Shown here: positions 12,746 to 25,958 of the stretch, piece by piece | How positions within the stretch are numbered: position 1 is the first letter of the stretch | Layout: each line of letters begins with the position of its first letter | Assembly (NCBI RefSeq): GCF_029227915.1 | Contig: NC_079885.1 | Coordinates: 30,569,001 to 30,633,000 of the forward strand | Origin: Hydractinia symbiolongicarpus | Lineage: Eukaryota > Cnidaria > Hydrozoa > Anthoathecata > Hydractiniidae | Direction of reading: 5' to 3' | DNA length: 64,000 nucleotides | The notes under the pieces: generated by a model | The model's input: the letters and a program-made list of their open reading frames with translations, nothing else | Database searches by the model: none | Told to the model about the DNA's origin: nothing | Translations under genes and position numbers: made by a program

Positions 12746-15700
12746 CACTAAAGCCCATGAGACTTGTAGTTTTTAAAAATGTTTCGATTTTTGATGAGAT
12801 TGGCCCGTATAGTCAAAATGTATACAAAGAAAGTACCCTGTGAGGAAACTCATTTCAAAAACGATTTTTTAAATTATCTTTTCACCACTAAAACGCATGA
12901 GACTTGTAGTTTTTAAAAATGTTTTTATTTTTGATGAGACGCTGAATAAAAGAAGTTTAATCGACGGCAAACGAAAACCCGCCATTTCCCGTAAACCCCG
13001 GACTCGGCCCGTATAGTCAACAGTATACAAAGGAGGTACCCAGGGAGTAAACTCATTTCCCGAACGATTTTTTAAATTATTATTTCACCACTAAAGCCCA
13101 TGAGACTTGTAGTTTTTAAAAATGTTTCGATTTTTGATGAGATTGGCCCGTATAGTCAAAATGTATACAAAGAAAGTACCCTGTGAGGAAACTCATTTCA
13201 AAAACGATTTTTTAAATTATCTTTTCACCACTAAAACGCAGGAGACTTGTAGTTTTTAAAAATGTTTTCATTTTTGATGAGACGCTGAATAAAAGAAGTT
13301 TAATCGACGGCAAACGAAAACCCGCCATTTCCCGTAAACCCCGGACTCGGCCCGTATAGTCAAAAGTATACAAAGAAAGTACCCAGGAAGTAAACTCATT
13401 TCCGAACGATTTTTTAAATTATTATTTCACCACTAAAACCCATGAGACTTGTAGTTTTCAAAAGTGTTTTCATTTTTGATGAGACTCTGAATAAAAGAGG
13501 TTTAATCTCCGGCACACGAAAACCCGCGATTTCCCGTAAACCCCGGACTTGGCCCGTATAGTCGGATGTATACAAAGAAAGTACCCTGTGAGTAAACTCA
13601 TTTCCAGAACGATTTTGTAAACTAATTTTTCACCACTAAAACGCATAAGACTTGTAGTTTTCAAAAATGTTTTCATTTTTGATGAGACTCCGAATAAAAG
13701 AAGTTTAATCGCCGTCAAACGAAAACCCGCGATTTTCCGTAAATCCCGGGCTTGGCCCGTATAGTCGAATGTATACAAAGAAAGTACCCTGTGAGTAAAT
13801 TCATTTCCAAAACGATTTTTTAAATTATCTTTTCACCACTAAAACGCAGGAGACTTGTAGTTTTTAAAAATGTTTTCATTTTTGATGAGACGCTGAATAA
13901 AAGAAGTTTAATCGACGGCAAACGAAAACCCGCCATTTCCCGTAAACCCCGGACTCGGCCCGTATAGTCAAAAGTATACAAAGAAAGTACCCAGGAAGTA
14001 AACTCATTTCCGAACGATTTTTTAAATTATTATTTCACCACTAAAACCCATGAGACTTGTAGTTTTCAAAAGTGTTTTCATTTTTGATGAGACTCTGAAT
14101 AAAAGAGGTTTAATCTCCGGCACACGAAAACCCGCGATTTCCCGTAAACCCCGGACTCGGCCCGTATAGTTAAAAGTATACAAAGAAAGTACCCAGGGAG
14201 TAAACTCATTTCCCGAACGATTTTTTAAATTATTTTGTCACCACTAAAACGCATGAAACTTGTAGTTTTCAAAAGTGTTTTTATTTTTGATGAGACGCTG
14301 AATAAAAGAGGTTTAATCGCCGGCACACGAAAACCCGCGATTTCCCGTAAATCCCGGACTCGGCCCGTATAGTCAAGAGTATACAAAGAAAGTACCCAGG
14401 GAGTAAACTCATTTCCCGAACGATTTTTTAAATTATTTTGTCACCACTAAAACGCATGAAACTTGTAGTTTTTAAAAGTGTTTTTATTTTGATGAGACGC
14501 TGAATAAAAGAGGTTTAATCGCCGGCACACGAAAACCCGCGATTTCCCGTAAATCCCGGACTCGGCCCGTATAGTCAAGAGTATACAAAGAAAGTACCCA
14601 GGGAGTAAACTCATTTCCCGAACGATTTTTAAAATTATTTTTTCACCACTAAAACGTATGAGACTTGTAGTTTTCAGAAATGTTTTTATTTTTGATGAGA
14701 CGCTGAATAAAAGAAGTTTAATCGACGGCAAACGAAAACCCGCCATTTCGCTTAAACCCCGGACTCGGCCCGTATAGTCAAAAGTATACAAAGAAAGTAC
14801 CCAGGGAGTAAACTCATTTCCCGAACGATTTTTTAAATTATTATTTCACCACTAAAGCCCATGAGACTTGTAGTTTTTAAAAATGTTTTCATTTTTGATG
14901 AGATTGGCCCGTATAGTCGAATGTATACAAAGAAAGTACCCTGTGAGTAAACTCATTTCCAGAACGATGTTTAAAATTATTTTTTCACCACTAAAACGCA
15001 TAAGACTTGTAGTTTTCAAAAATGTTTTTATTTTTGATGAGACGCTGAATAAAAGAAGTTTAATCGCCGGCAAACGAAAACCCGCGATTTCCCGTAAATC
15101 CCTAACTTGGCCCGTATAGTCGAATGTATACAAAGAAAGTACCCAGGGAGTAAACTCATTTCCCGAACGATTTTTTAAATTATTATTTCACCACTAAAAC
15201 CCATGAGACTTGTAGTTTTCAAAAATGTTTTCATTTTTGATGAGACGCCTAATGAAGGGGGTTTAATCGCCGGCAAACGAAAACCGGCGATTTCCCGTAA
15301 ATCCCGGGCTTGGCCCGTATAGTCGAATGTATACAAAGAAAGTACCCTGTGAGTAAACTCATTTCCAGAACGATTTTGTAAACTAATTTTTCACCACTAA
15401 AACGCATAAAACTTTTAATTTTCAAAAATGTTTTCATTTTTGATGAGACTCCGAATAAAAGAAGTTTAATCGCCGTCAAACGAAAACCCGCGATTTCCCG
15501 AAAATCCCGGGCTTGGCCCGTACAGTCAAAAGTATACAAAGAAAGTTACCAGTGAGTAAACTCATTTCCCAAACGTCTTTTTAAATTATTTTTTCAGCAC
15601 TAAAACGCATGAGACTTGTAGTTTTCAAAAATGTTTTCATTTTTGATGAGACGCTTAATGAAAGGGGTTTAATCGCCGGCAAACGAAAACCCGCGATTTC

Positions 15701-18174
15701 TCGTAAATCCCGGGCTTGGCCTGTATAGTCGAATGTATACAAAGAAAGTACCCTGTAAGTAAACTCATTTCCAGAACGACTTTTTAAATTATTTTTTCAC
15801 CACTGAAACGCATAAGTCTTGTAGTTTTCAAAAATGTTTTTATTTTTGATGAGACGCTTAATAAAATTGGTTTAATCGCCGGCAAACGAAAACCCGCGAT
15901 TTCTCATAAATCCCGGGCTTGGCCCGTATAGTCGAATGTATACAAAGAAAGTACCCTGTGAGTAAACTCATTTCAAAAACAATTTTTTAAATTATCTTTT
16001 CACCACTAAAACGCATGAGACTTGTAGTTTTTAAAAAGGTTTTCATTTTTGATGAGACGCTGAATAAAAGAAGTTTAATCGACGGCAAACGAAAACCCGC
16101 CATTTCCCGTAAACCCCGGACTCGGCCCGTATAGTCAAAAGTATACAAAGAAAGTACCCAGGGAGTAAACTCATTTCCCGAATGATTTTTTAAATTATTA
16201 TTTCCCCACTAAAGCCCATGAGACTTGTAGTTTTTAAAAATGTTTTCATTTTTGATGAGATTGGCCCGTATAGTCGAATGTATACAAAGAAAGTACCCTG
16301 TGAGTAAACTCATTTCCAGAACGATGTTTAAAATTATTTTTTCACCACTAAAACGCATAAGACTTGTAATTTTCAAAAATGTTTTCATTTCTGATGAGAC
16401 GCTGAATAAAAGAAGTTTAATCGCCGGCAAACGAAAACCCGCAATTTCCCGTAAATCCCTCACTTGGCCCGTATAGTCGAATGTATACAAAGAAAGTACC
16501 CAGGGAGTAAACTCATTTCCCGAACGATTTTTTAAATTATTATTTCACCACTAAAACCCATAAGACTTGTAGTTTTCAAAAATGTTTTCATTTTTGATGA
16601 GACTCCGAATAAAAGAAGTTTAATCGCCGTCAAACGAAAACCTGCGATTTCCCGAAAATCCCGGGCTTGACCCGTATAGTCGAATGTATACAAAGAAAGT
16701 ACCCTGTAAGTAAACTCATTTCCAGAACGACTTTTTAAATTATTTTTTCACCACTGAAACGCATAAGTCTTGTAGTTTTCAAAAATGTTTTTATTTTTGA
16801 TGAGACGCTTAATGAAATTGGTTTAATCGCCGGCGAACGAAAACCCGCGATTTCTCATAAATCCCGGGCTTGGCCCGTATAGTCGAATGTATACAAAGAA
16901 AGTACCCTGTGAGTAAACTCATTTCCAGAACGATTTTGTAAACTAATTTTTCACCACTAAAACGCATAAAACTTGTAATTTTCAAAAATGTTTTCATTTT
17001 TGATGAGACTCCGAATAAAAGAAGTTTAATCGCCGTCAAACGAAAACCCGCGATTTCCCGAAAATCCCGGGCTTGGCCCGTATAGTCAAAAGTATACAAA
17101 GAAAGTTACCAGTGAGTAAACTCATTTCCCAAACGACTTTTTAAATTATTTTTTCACCACTAAAACGCATGAGACTTGTAGTTTTCAAAAATGTTTTCAT
17201 TTTTGATGAGACGCTTAATGAAAGGGGTTTAATCGCCGGCAAACGAAAACCCGCGATTTCCCGTAAATCCCGGGCTTGGCCTGTATAGTGGAATGTATAC
17301 AAAGAAAGTACCCTGTGAGTAAACTCATTTCCAGAACGATTTTGTAAACTAATTTTTCACCACTAAAACGCATAAAACTTGTAATTTTCAAAAATGTTTT
17401 CATTTTTGATGAGACTCCGAATAAAAGAAGTTTAATCGCCGTCAAACGAAAACCCGCGATTTCCCGAAAATCCCGGGCTTGGCCCGTATAGTCAAAAGTA
17501 TACAAAGAAAGTTACCAGTGAGTAAACTCATTTCCCAAACGTCTTTTTAAATTATTTTTTCACCACTAAAACGCATGAGACTTGTAGTTTTCAAAAATGT
17601 TTTCATTTTTGATGAGACGCTTAATGAAAGGGGTTTAATCGCCGGCAAACGAAAACCCGCGATTTCTCGTAAATCCCGGGCTTGGCCTGTATAGTCGAAT
17701 GTATACAAAGAAAGTACCCTGTAAGTAAACTCATTTCCAGAACGACTTTTTAAATTATTTTTTCACCACTGAAACGCATAAGTCTTGTAGTTTTCAAAAA
17801 TGTTTTTATTTTTGATGAGACGCTTAATGAAAGGGGTTTAATCGCCGGCAAACGAAAACCCGCGATTTCTCGTAAATCCCGGGCTTGGCCTGTATAGTCG
17901 AATGTATACAAAGAAAGTACCCTGTAAGTAAACTCATTTCCAGAACGACTTTTTAAATTATTTTTTCACCACTGAAACGCATAAGTCTTGTAGTTTTCAA
18001 AAATGTTTTTATTTTTGATGAGACGCTGAATAAAAGAAGTTTAATCGACGGCAAACGAAAACCCGCCATTTCCCGTAAACCCCGGACTCGGCCCGTATAG
18101 TCAAAAGTATACAAAGAAAGTACCCAGGGAGTAAACTCATTTCCCGAACGATTTTTTAAATTATTATTTCCCCA

Positions 18175-20704
18175 CTAAAGCCCATGAGACTTGTAGTTTT
18201 TAAAAATGTTTTCATTTTTGATGAGATTGGCCCGTATAGTCGAATGTATACAAAGAAAGTACCCTGTGAGTAAACTCATTTCCAGAACGATGTTTAAAAT
18301 TATTTTTTCACCACTAAAACGCATAAGACTTGTAATTTTCAAAAATGTTTTCATTTTTGATGAGACGCTGAATAAAAGAAGTTTAATCGCCGGCAAACGA
18401 AAACCCGCAATTTCCCGTAAATCCCTCACTTGGCCCGTATAGTCGAATGTATACAAAGAAAGTACCCTGTGAGTAAACTCATTTCCAGAACGATTTTGTA
18501 AACTAATTTTTCACCACTAAAACGCATAAAACTTGTAATTTTCAAAAATGTTTTCATTTTTGATGAGACTCCGAATAAAAGAAGTTTAATCGCCGTCAAA
18601 CGAAAACCCGCGATTTCCCGAAAATCCCGGGCTTGGCCCGTATAGTCAAAAGTATACAAAGAAAGTTACCAGTGAGTAAACTCATTTCCCAAACGACTTT
18701 TTAAATTATTTTTTCACCACTAAAACGCATGAGACTTGTAGTTTTCAAAAATGTTTTCATTTTTGATGAGACGCTTAATGAAAGGGGTTTAATCGCCGGC
18801 AAACGAAAACCCGCGATTTCCCGTAAATCCCGGGCTTGGCCTGTATAGTCGAATGTATACAAAGAAAGTACCCTGTAAGTAAACTCATTTCCAGAACGAC
18901 TTCTTAAATTATTTTTTCACCACTGAAACGCATAAGTCTTGTAGTTTTCAAAAATGTTTTTATTTTTGATGAGACGCTTAATGAAATTGGTTTAATCGCC
19001 GGCAAACGAAAACCCGCGATTTCTCATAAATCCCGGGCTTGGCCCGTAAAGTCGAATGTATACAAAGAAAGTACCCTGTGAGTAAACTCATTTCAAAAAC
19101 GATTTTTTAAATTATCTTTTCACCACTAAAACGCATGAGACTTGTAGTTTTTAAAAAGTTTTTCATTTTTGATGAGACGCTGAATAAAAGAAGTTTAATC
19201 GACGGCAAACGAAAACCCGCCATTTCCCGTAAACCCCGGACTCGGCCCGTATAGTCAAAAGTATACAAAGAAAGTACCCAGGGAGTAAACTCATTTCCCG
19301 AACGATTTTTTAAATTATTATTTCACCACTAAAGCCCATGAGACTTGTAGTTTTTAAAAATGTTTTCATTTTTGATGAGATTGGCCCGTATAGTCGAATG
19401 TATACAAAGAAAGTACCCTGTGAGTAAACTCATTTCCAGAACGATGTTTAAAATTATTTTTTCACCACTAAAACGCATAAGACTTGTAATTTTCAAAAAT
19501 GTTTTCATTTTTGATGAGACGCTGAATAAAAGAAGTTTAATCGCCGGCAAATGAAAACCCGCGATTTCCCGTAAATCCCTCACTTGGCCCGTATAGTCGA
19601 ATGTATACAAAGAAAGTACCCAGGGAGTAAACTCATTTCCCGAACGATTTTTTAAATCATTATTTCACCACTAAAACCCATAAGACTTGTAGTTTTCAAA
19701 AATGTTTTCATTTTTGATGAGACGCTTAATGAAAGGGGTTTAATCGCCGGCAAACGAAAACCGGCGATTTCCCGTAAATCCCGGGCTTGGCCCGTATAGT
19801 CGAATGTATACAAAGAAAGTACCCTGTGAGTAAACTCATTTCCAGAACGATTTTGTAAACTAATTTTTCACCACTAAAACGCATAAGACTTGTAGTTTTC
19901 AAAAATGTTTTCATTTTTGATGAGACTCCGAATAAAAGAAGTTTAATCGCCGTCAAACGAAAACCTGCGATTTCCCGAAAATCCCGGGCTTGCCCCGTAT
20001 AGTCGAATGTATACAAAGAAAGTACCCTGTAAGTAAACTCATTTCCAGAACGACTTTTTAAATTATTTTTTCACCACTGAAACGCATAAGTCTTGTAGTT
20101 TTCAAAAATGTTTTTATTTTTGATGAGACGCTTAATGAAATTGGTTTAATCGCCGGCGAACGAAAACCCGCGATTTCTCATAAATCCCGGGCTTGGCCCG
20201 TATAGTCGAATGTATACAAAGAAAGTACCCTGTGAGTAAACTCATTTCAAAAACGATTTTTTAAATTATCTTTTCACCACTAAAACGCATGAGACTTGTA
20301 GTTTTTAAAAATGTTTTCATTTTTGATGAGACGCTGAATAAAATAAGTTTAATCGACGGCAAACGAAAACCCGCCATTTCCCGTAAACCCCGGACTCGGC
20401 CCGTATAGTCAAAAGTATACAAAGAAAGTACCCAGGGAGTAAACTCATTTCCCGAACGATTTTTTAAATTATTATTTCACCACTAAAGCCCATGAGACTT
20501 GTAGTTTTTAAAAATGTTTTCATTTTTGATGAGATTGGCCCGTATAGTCGAATGTATACAAAGAAAATACCCTGTGAGTAAATTCATTTCCAGAACGATG
20601 TTTAAAATTATTTTTTCACCACTAAAACGCATAAGACTTGTAGTTTTCAAAAATGTTTTCATTTTTGATGAGACTCTGAATAAAAGAAGTTTAATCGCCG
20701 GCAA
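18175..20704 (-). repeat. 1154-bp higher-order repeat
   Basis: Monomer order repeats every 1154 bp. The short monomer occurs near 18223, 19377 and 20531, and adjacent diagnostic variants keep the same spacing. The unit length equals five full monomers plus one 139-bp monomer. The preceding interval (16209 to 18175) is 1966 bp, equal to nine full monomers plus one short one, so the unit has also been expanded by whole monomers. Confidence 0.88.
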
Positions 20705-21083
20705 ACGAAAACCCGCGATTTCCCGTAAATCCCTAACTTGGCCCGTATAGTCGAATGTTTACAAAGAAAGTACCCAGGGAGGAAACTCATTTCCCGAACG
20801 ATATTTTAAATTATTATTTCACCACTAAAACCCATGAGACTTGTAGTTTTCAAAAATGTTTTCATTTTTGATGAGACGCTTAATGAAAGGGGTTTAATCG
20901 CCGGCAAACGAAAACCGGCGATTTCCCGTAAATCCCGGGCTTGGCCCGTATAGTCGAATGTATACAAAGAAAGTACCCTGTGAGTAAACTCATTTCCAGA
21001 ACGATTTTTGTAAACTAATTTTTCACCACTAAAACGCATAAGACTTGTAGTTTTCAAAAATGTTTTCATTTTTGATGAGACGC

Positions 21084-24000
21084 TTAATGAAAGGGGTTTA
21101 ATCGCCGGCAAACGAAAACCGGCGATTTCCCGTAAATCCCGGGCTTGGCCCGTATAGTCGAATGTATACAAAGAAAGTACCCTGTGAGAAAACTCATTTC
21201 CAGAACGATTTTGTAAACTAATTTTTCACCACTAAAACGCATAAGACTTGTAGTTTTCAAAAATGTTTTCATTTTTGATGAGACTCCGAATAAAAGAAGT
21301 TTAATCGCCGTCAAACGAAAACCCGCGATCTCCCAAAAATCCCGGGCTTGGCCCGTATAGTCAAAAGTATACAAAGAAAGTAACCAGTGAGTAAACTCAT
21401 TTCCCAAACGATTTTTTAAATTATTTTGTCACCACTAAAACGCATGAGACTTGTAGTTTTCAAAAGTGTTTTCATTTTTGATGGGACGTTGAATAAAAGA
21501 AGTTTAATCGCCGGCAAACGAAAACCCGCGATTTCACGTAAATCCAGGGCTTGGCCCGTATAGTTGAATGTATCTAAAGAAAGTACCCAGGGAGTAAACT
21601 GATTTCCCGAACGATTTTTCAAATTATTTCTGCACCACTAGGACGAATGAGACTTGTAGTTTTCAAAAATGTTTTCATTTTTAATGAGACGCTTAATGAA
21701 AAAGGTTTAATCGCCGACAAACGAAAACCCGCGATTTCCGTAAATCCCGGACTCCGCCCGTATAGTCAAAAGTATACAAAGAAAGTACCCAGGGAGTAAA
21801 CTCATTTCCCGAACGATTTTTAAAATTATTATTTCACCACTAAAGCCCATGAGACTTGTAGTTTTTAAAAATGTTTTCATTTTTGATGAGATTGGCCCGT
21901 ATAGTCGAATGTATACAAAGAAAGTACCCTGTGAGTAAACTCATTTCCAGAACGATGTTTAAAATTATTTTTTCACCACTAAAACGCATAAGACTTGTAA
22001 TTTTCAAAAATGTTTTCATTTTTTATGAGACGCTGAATAAAAGAAGTTTAATCGCCGGCAAACGAAAACCCGCGATTTCCCGTAAATCCCTCACTTGGCC
22101 CGTATAGTCGAATGTATACAAAGAAAGTACCCAGGGAGTAAACTCATTTCCCGAACGATTTTTTAAATTATTATTTCACCACTAAAACCCATAAGACTTG
22201 TAGTTTTCAAAAATGTTTTCATTTTTGATGAGACGCTTAATGAAAGGGGTTTAATCGCCGGCAAACGAAAACCGGCGATTTCCCGTAAATCCCGGGCTTG
22301 GCCCGTATAGTCGAATGTATACAAAGAAAGTACCCTGTGAGTAAACTCATTTCCAGAACGATTTTGTAAACTAATTTTTCACCACTAAAACGCATAAGAC
22401 TTGTAGTTTTCAAAAATGTTTTCATTTTTGATGAGACTCCGAATAAAAGAAGTTTAATCGCCGTCAAACGAAAACCTGCGATTTCCCGAAAATCCCGGGC
22501 TTGCCCCGTATAGTCGAATGTATACAAAGAAAGTACCCTGTAAGTAAACTCATTTCCAGAACGACTTTTTAAATTATTTTTTCACCACTGAAACGCATAA
22601 GTCTTGTAGTTTTCAAAAATGTTTTTATTTTTGATGAGACGCTTAATGAAATTGGTTTAATCGCCGGCGAACGAAAACCCGCGATTTCTCATAAATCCCG
22701 GGCTTGGCCCGTATAGTCGAATGTATACAAAGAAAGTACCGTGTGAGTAAACTCATTTCAAAAACGATTTTTTAAATTATCTTTTCACCACTAAAACGCA
22801 TGAGACTTGTAGTTTTTAAAAATGTTTTCATTTTTGATGAGACGCTGAATAAAAGAAGTTTAATCGACGGCAAACGAAAACCCGCCATTTCCCGTAAACC
22901 CCGGACTCGGCCCGTATAGTCAAAAGTATACAAAGAAAGTACCCAGGGAGTAAACTCATTTCCCGAACGATTTTTTAAATTATTATTTCACCACTAAAAC
23001 GCATAAGACTTGTAGTTTTCAAAAATGTTTTCATTTTTGATGAGACGCTTAATGAAAGGGGTTTAATCGCCGGCAAACGAAAACCGGCGATTTCCCGTAA
23101 ATCCCGGGCTTGGCCCGTATAGTCGAATGTATACAAAGAAAGTACCCTGTGAGAAAACTCATTTCCAGAACGATTTTGTAAACTAATTTTTCACCACTAA
23201 AACGCATAAGACTTGTAGTTTTCAAAAATGTTTTCATTTTTGATGAGACTCCGAATAAAAGAAGTTTAATCGCCGTCAAACGAAAACCCGCGATCTCCCA
23301 AAAATCCCGGGCTTGGCCCGTATAGTCAAAAGTATACAAAGAAAGTAACCAGTGAGTAAACTCATTTCCCAAACGATTTTTTAAATTATTTTGTCACCAC
23401 TAAAACGCATGAGACTTGTAGTTTTCAAAAGTGTTTTCATTTTTGATGGGACGTTGAATAAAAGAAGTTTAATCGCCGGCAAACGAAAACCCGCGATTTC
23501 ACGTAAATCCAGGGCTTGGCCCGTATAGTTGAATGTATCTAAAGAAAGTACCCAGGGAGTAAACTGATTTCCCGAACGATTTTTCAAATTATTTCTGCAC
23601 CACTAGGACGAATGAGACTTGTAGTTTTCAAAAATGTTTTCATTTTTAATGAGACGCTTAATGAAAAAGGTTTAATCGCCGACAAACGAAAACCCGCGAT
23701 TTCCGTAAATCCCGGACTCCGCCCGTATAGTCAAAAGTATACAAAGAAAGTACCCAGGGAGTAAACTCATTTCCCGAACGATTTTTAAAATTATTATTTC
23801 ACCACTAAAGCCCATGAGACTTGTAGTTTTTAAAAATGTTTTCATTTTTGATGAGATTGGCCCGTATAGTCGAATGTATACAAAGAAAGTACCCTGTGAG
23901 TAAACTCATTTCCAGAACGATGTTTAAAATTATTTTTTCACCACTAAAACGCATAAGACTTGTAATTTTCAAAAATGTTTTCATTTTTTATGAGACGCTG

Positions 24001-25958
24001 AATAAAAGAAGTTTAATCGCCGGCAAACGAAAACCCGCGATTTCCCGTATATCCCTCACTTGGCCCGTATAGTCGAATGTATACAAAGAAAGTACCCAGG
24101 GAGTAAACTCATTTCCCGAACGATTTTTTAAATCATTATTTCACCACTAAAACCCATAAGACTTGTAGTTTTCAAAAATGTTTTCATTTTTGATGAGACG
24201 CTTAATGAAAGGGGTTTAATCGCCGGCAAACGAAAACCGGCGATTTCCCGTAAATCCCGGGCTTGGCCCGTATAGTCGAATGTATACAAAGAAAGTACCC
24301 TGTGAGTAAACTCATTTCCAGAACGATTTTGTAAACTAATTTTTCACCACTAAAACGCATAAGACTTGTAGTTTTCAAAAATGTTTTCATTTTTGATGAG
24401 ACTCCGAATAAAAGAAGTTTAATCGCCGTCAAACGAAAACCTGCGATTTCCCGAAAATCCCGGGCTTGCCCCGTATAGTCGAATGTATACAAAGAAAGTA
24501 CCCTGTAAGTAAACTCATTTCCAGAACGACTTTTTAAATTATTTTTTCACCACTGAAACGCATAAGTCTTGTAGTTTTCAAAAATGTTTTTATTTTTGAT
24601 GAGACGCTTAATGAAATTGGTTTAATCGCCGGCGAACGAAAACCCGCGATTTCTCATAAATCCCGGGCTTGGCCCGTATAGTCGAATGTATACAAAGAAA
24701 GTACCGTGTGAGTAAACTCATTTCAAAAACGATTTTTTAAATTATCTTTTCACCACTAAAACGCATGAGACTTGTAGTTTTTAAAAATGTTTTCATTTTT
24801 GATGAGACTCCGAATAAAAGAAGTTTAATCGCCGTCAAACGAAAACCTGCGATTTCCCGAAAATCCCGGGCTTGCCCCGTATAGTCGAATGTATACAAAG
24901 AAAGTACCCTGTAAGTAAACTCATTTCCAGAACGACTTTTTAAATTATTTTTTCACCACTGAAACGCATAAGTCTTGTAGTTTTCAAAAATGTTTTTATT
25001 TTTGATGAGACGCTTAATGAAATTGGTTTAATCGCCGGCGAACGAAAACCCGCGATTTCTCATAAATCCCGGGCTTGGCCCGTATAGTCGAATGTATACA
25101 AAGAAAGTACCGTGTGAGTAAACTCATTTCAAAAACGATTTTTTAAATTATCTTTTCACCACTAAAACGCATGAGACTTGTAGTTTTTAAAAATGTTTTC
25201 ATTTTTGATGAGACGCTGAATAAAAGAAGTTTAATCGACGGCAAACGAAAACCCGCCATTTCCCGTAAACCCCGGACTCGGCCCGTATAGTCAAAAGTAT
25301 ACAAAGAAAGTACCCAGGGAGTAAACTCATTTCCCGAACGATTTTTTAAATTATTATTTCACCACTAAAACGCATAAGACTTGTAGTTTTCAAAAATGTT
25401 TTCATTTTTGATGAGACGCTTAATGAAAGGGGTTTAATCGCCGGCAAACGAAAACCGGCGATTTCCCGTAAATCCCGGGCTTGGCCCGTATAGTCGAATG
25501 TATACAAAGAAAGTACCCTGTGAGAAAACTCATTTCCAGAACGATTTTGTAAACTAATTTTTCACCACTAAAACGCATAAGACTTGTAGTTTTCAAAAAT
25601 GTTTTCATTTTTGATGAGACTCCGAATAAAAGAAGTTTAATCGCCGTCAAACGAAAACCCGCGATCTCCCAAAAATCCCGGGCTTGGCCCGTATAGTCAA
25701 AAGTATACAAAGAAAGTAACCAGTGAGTAAACTCATTTCCCAAACGATTTTTTAAATTATTTTGTCACCACTAAAACGCATGAGACTTGTAGTTTTCAAA
25801 AGTGTTTTCATTTTTGATGGGACGTTGAATAAAAGAAGTTTAATCGCCGGCAAACGAAAACCCGCGATTTCACGTAAATCCAGGGCTTGGCCCGTATAGT
25901 TGAATGTATCTAAAGAAAGTACCCAGGGAGTAAACTGATTTCCCGAACGATTTTTCAA
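21084..25958 (-). repeat. Large near-identical HOR blocks (1965 and 2371 bp offsets)
   Basis: The block beginning at 21084 recurs at 23049 (1965 bp) and 25420 (2371 bp). The second interval is longer by 406 bp, exactly two monomers, because the segment at about 24430-24780 was duplicated again at about 24780-25140. Related blocks occur again near 27930-28890 and 30173-30711. Copies differ by only occasional bases over more than a kilobase, which points to recent amplification. Confidence 0.85.
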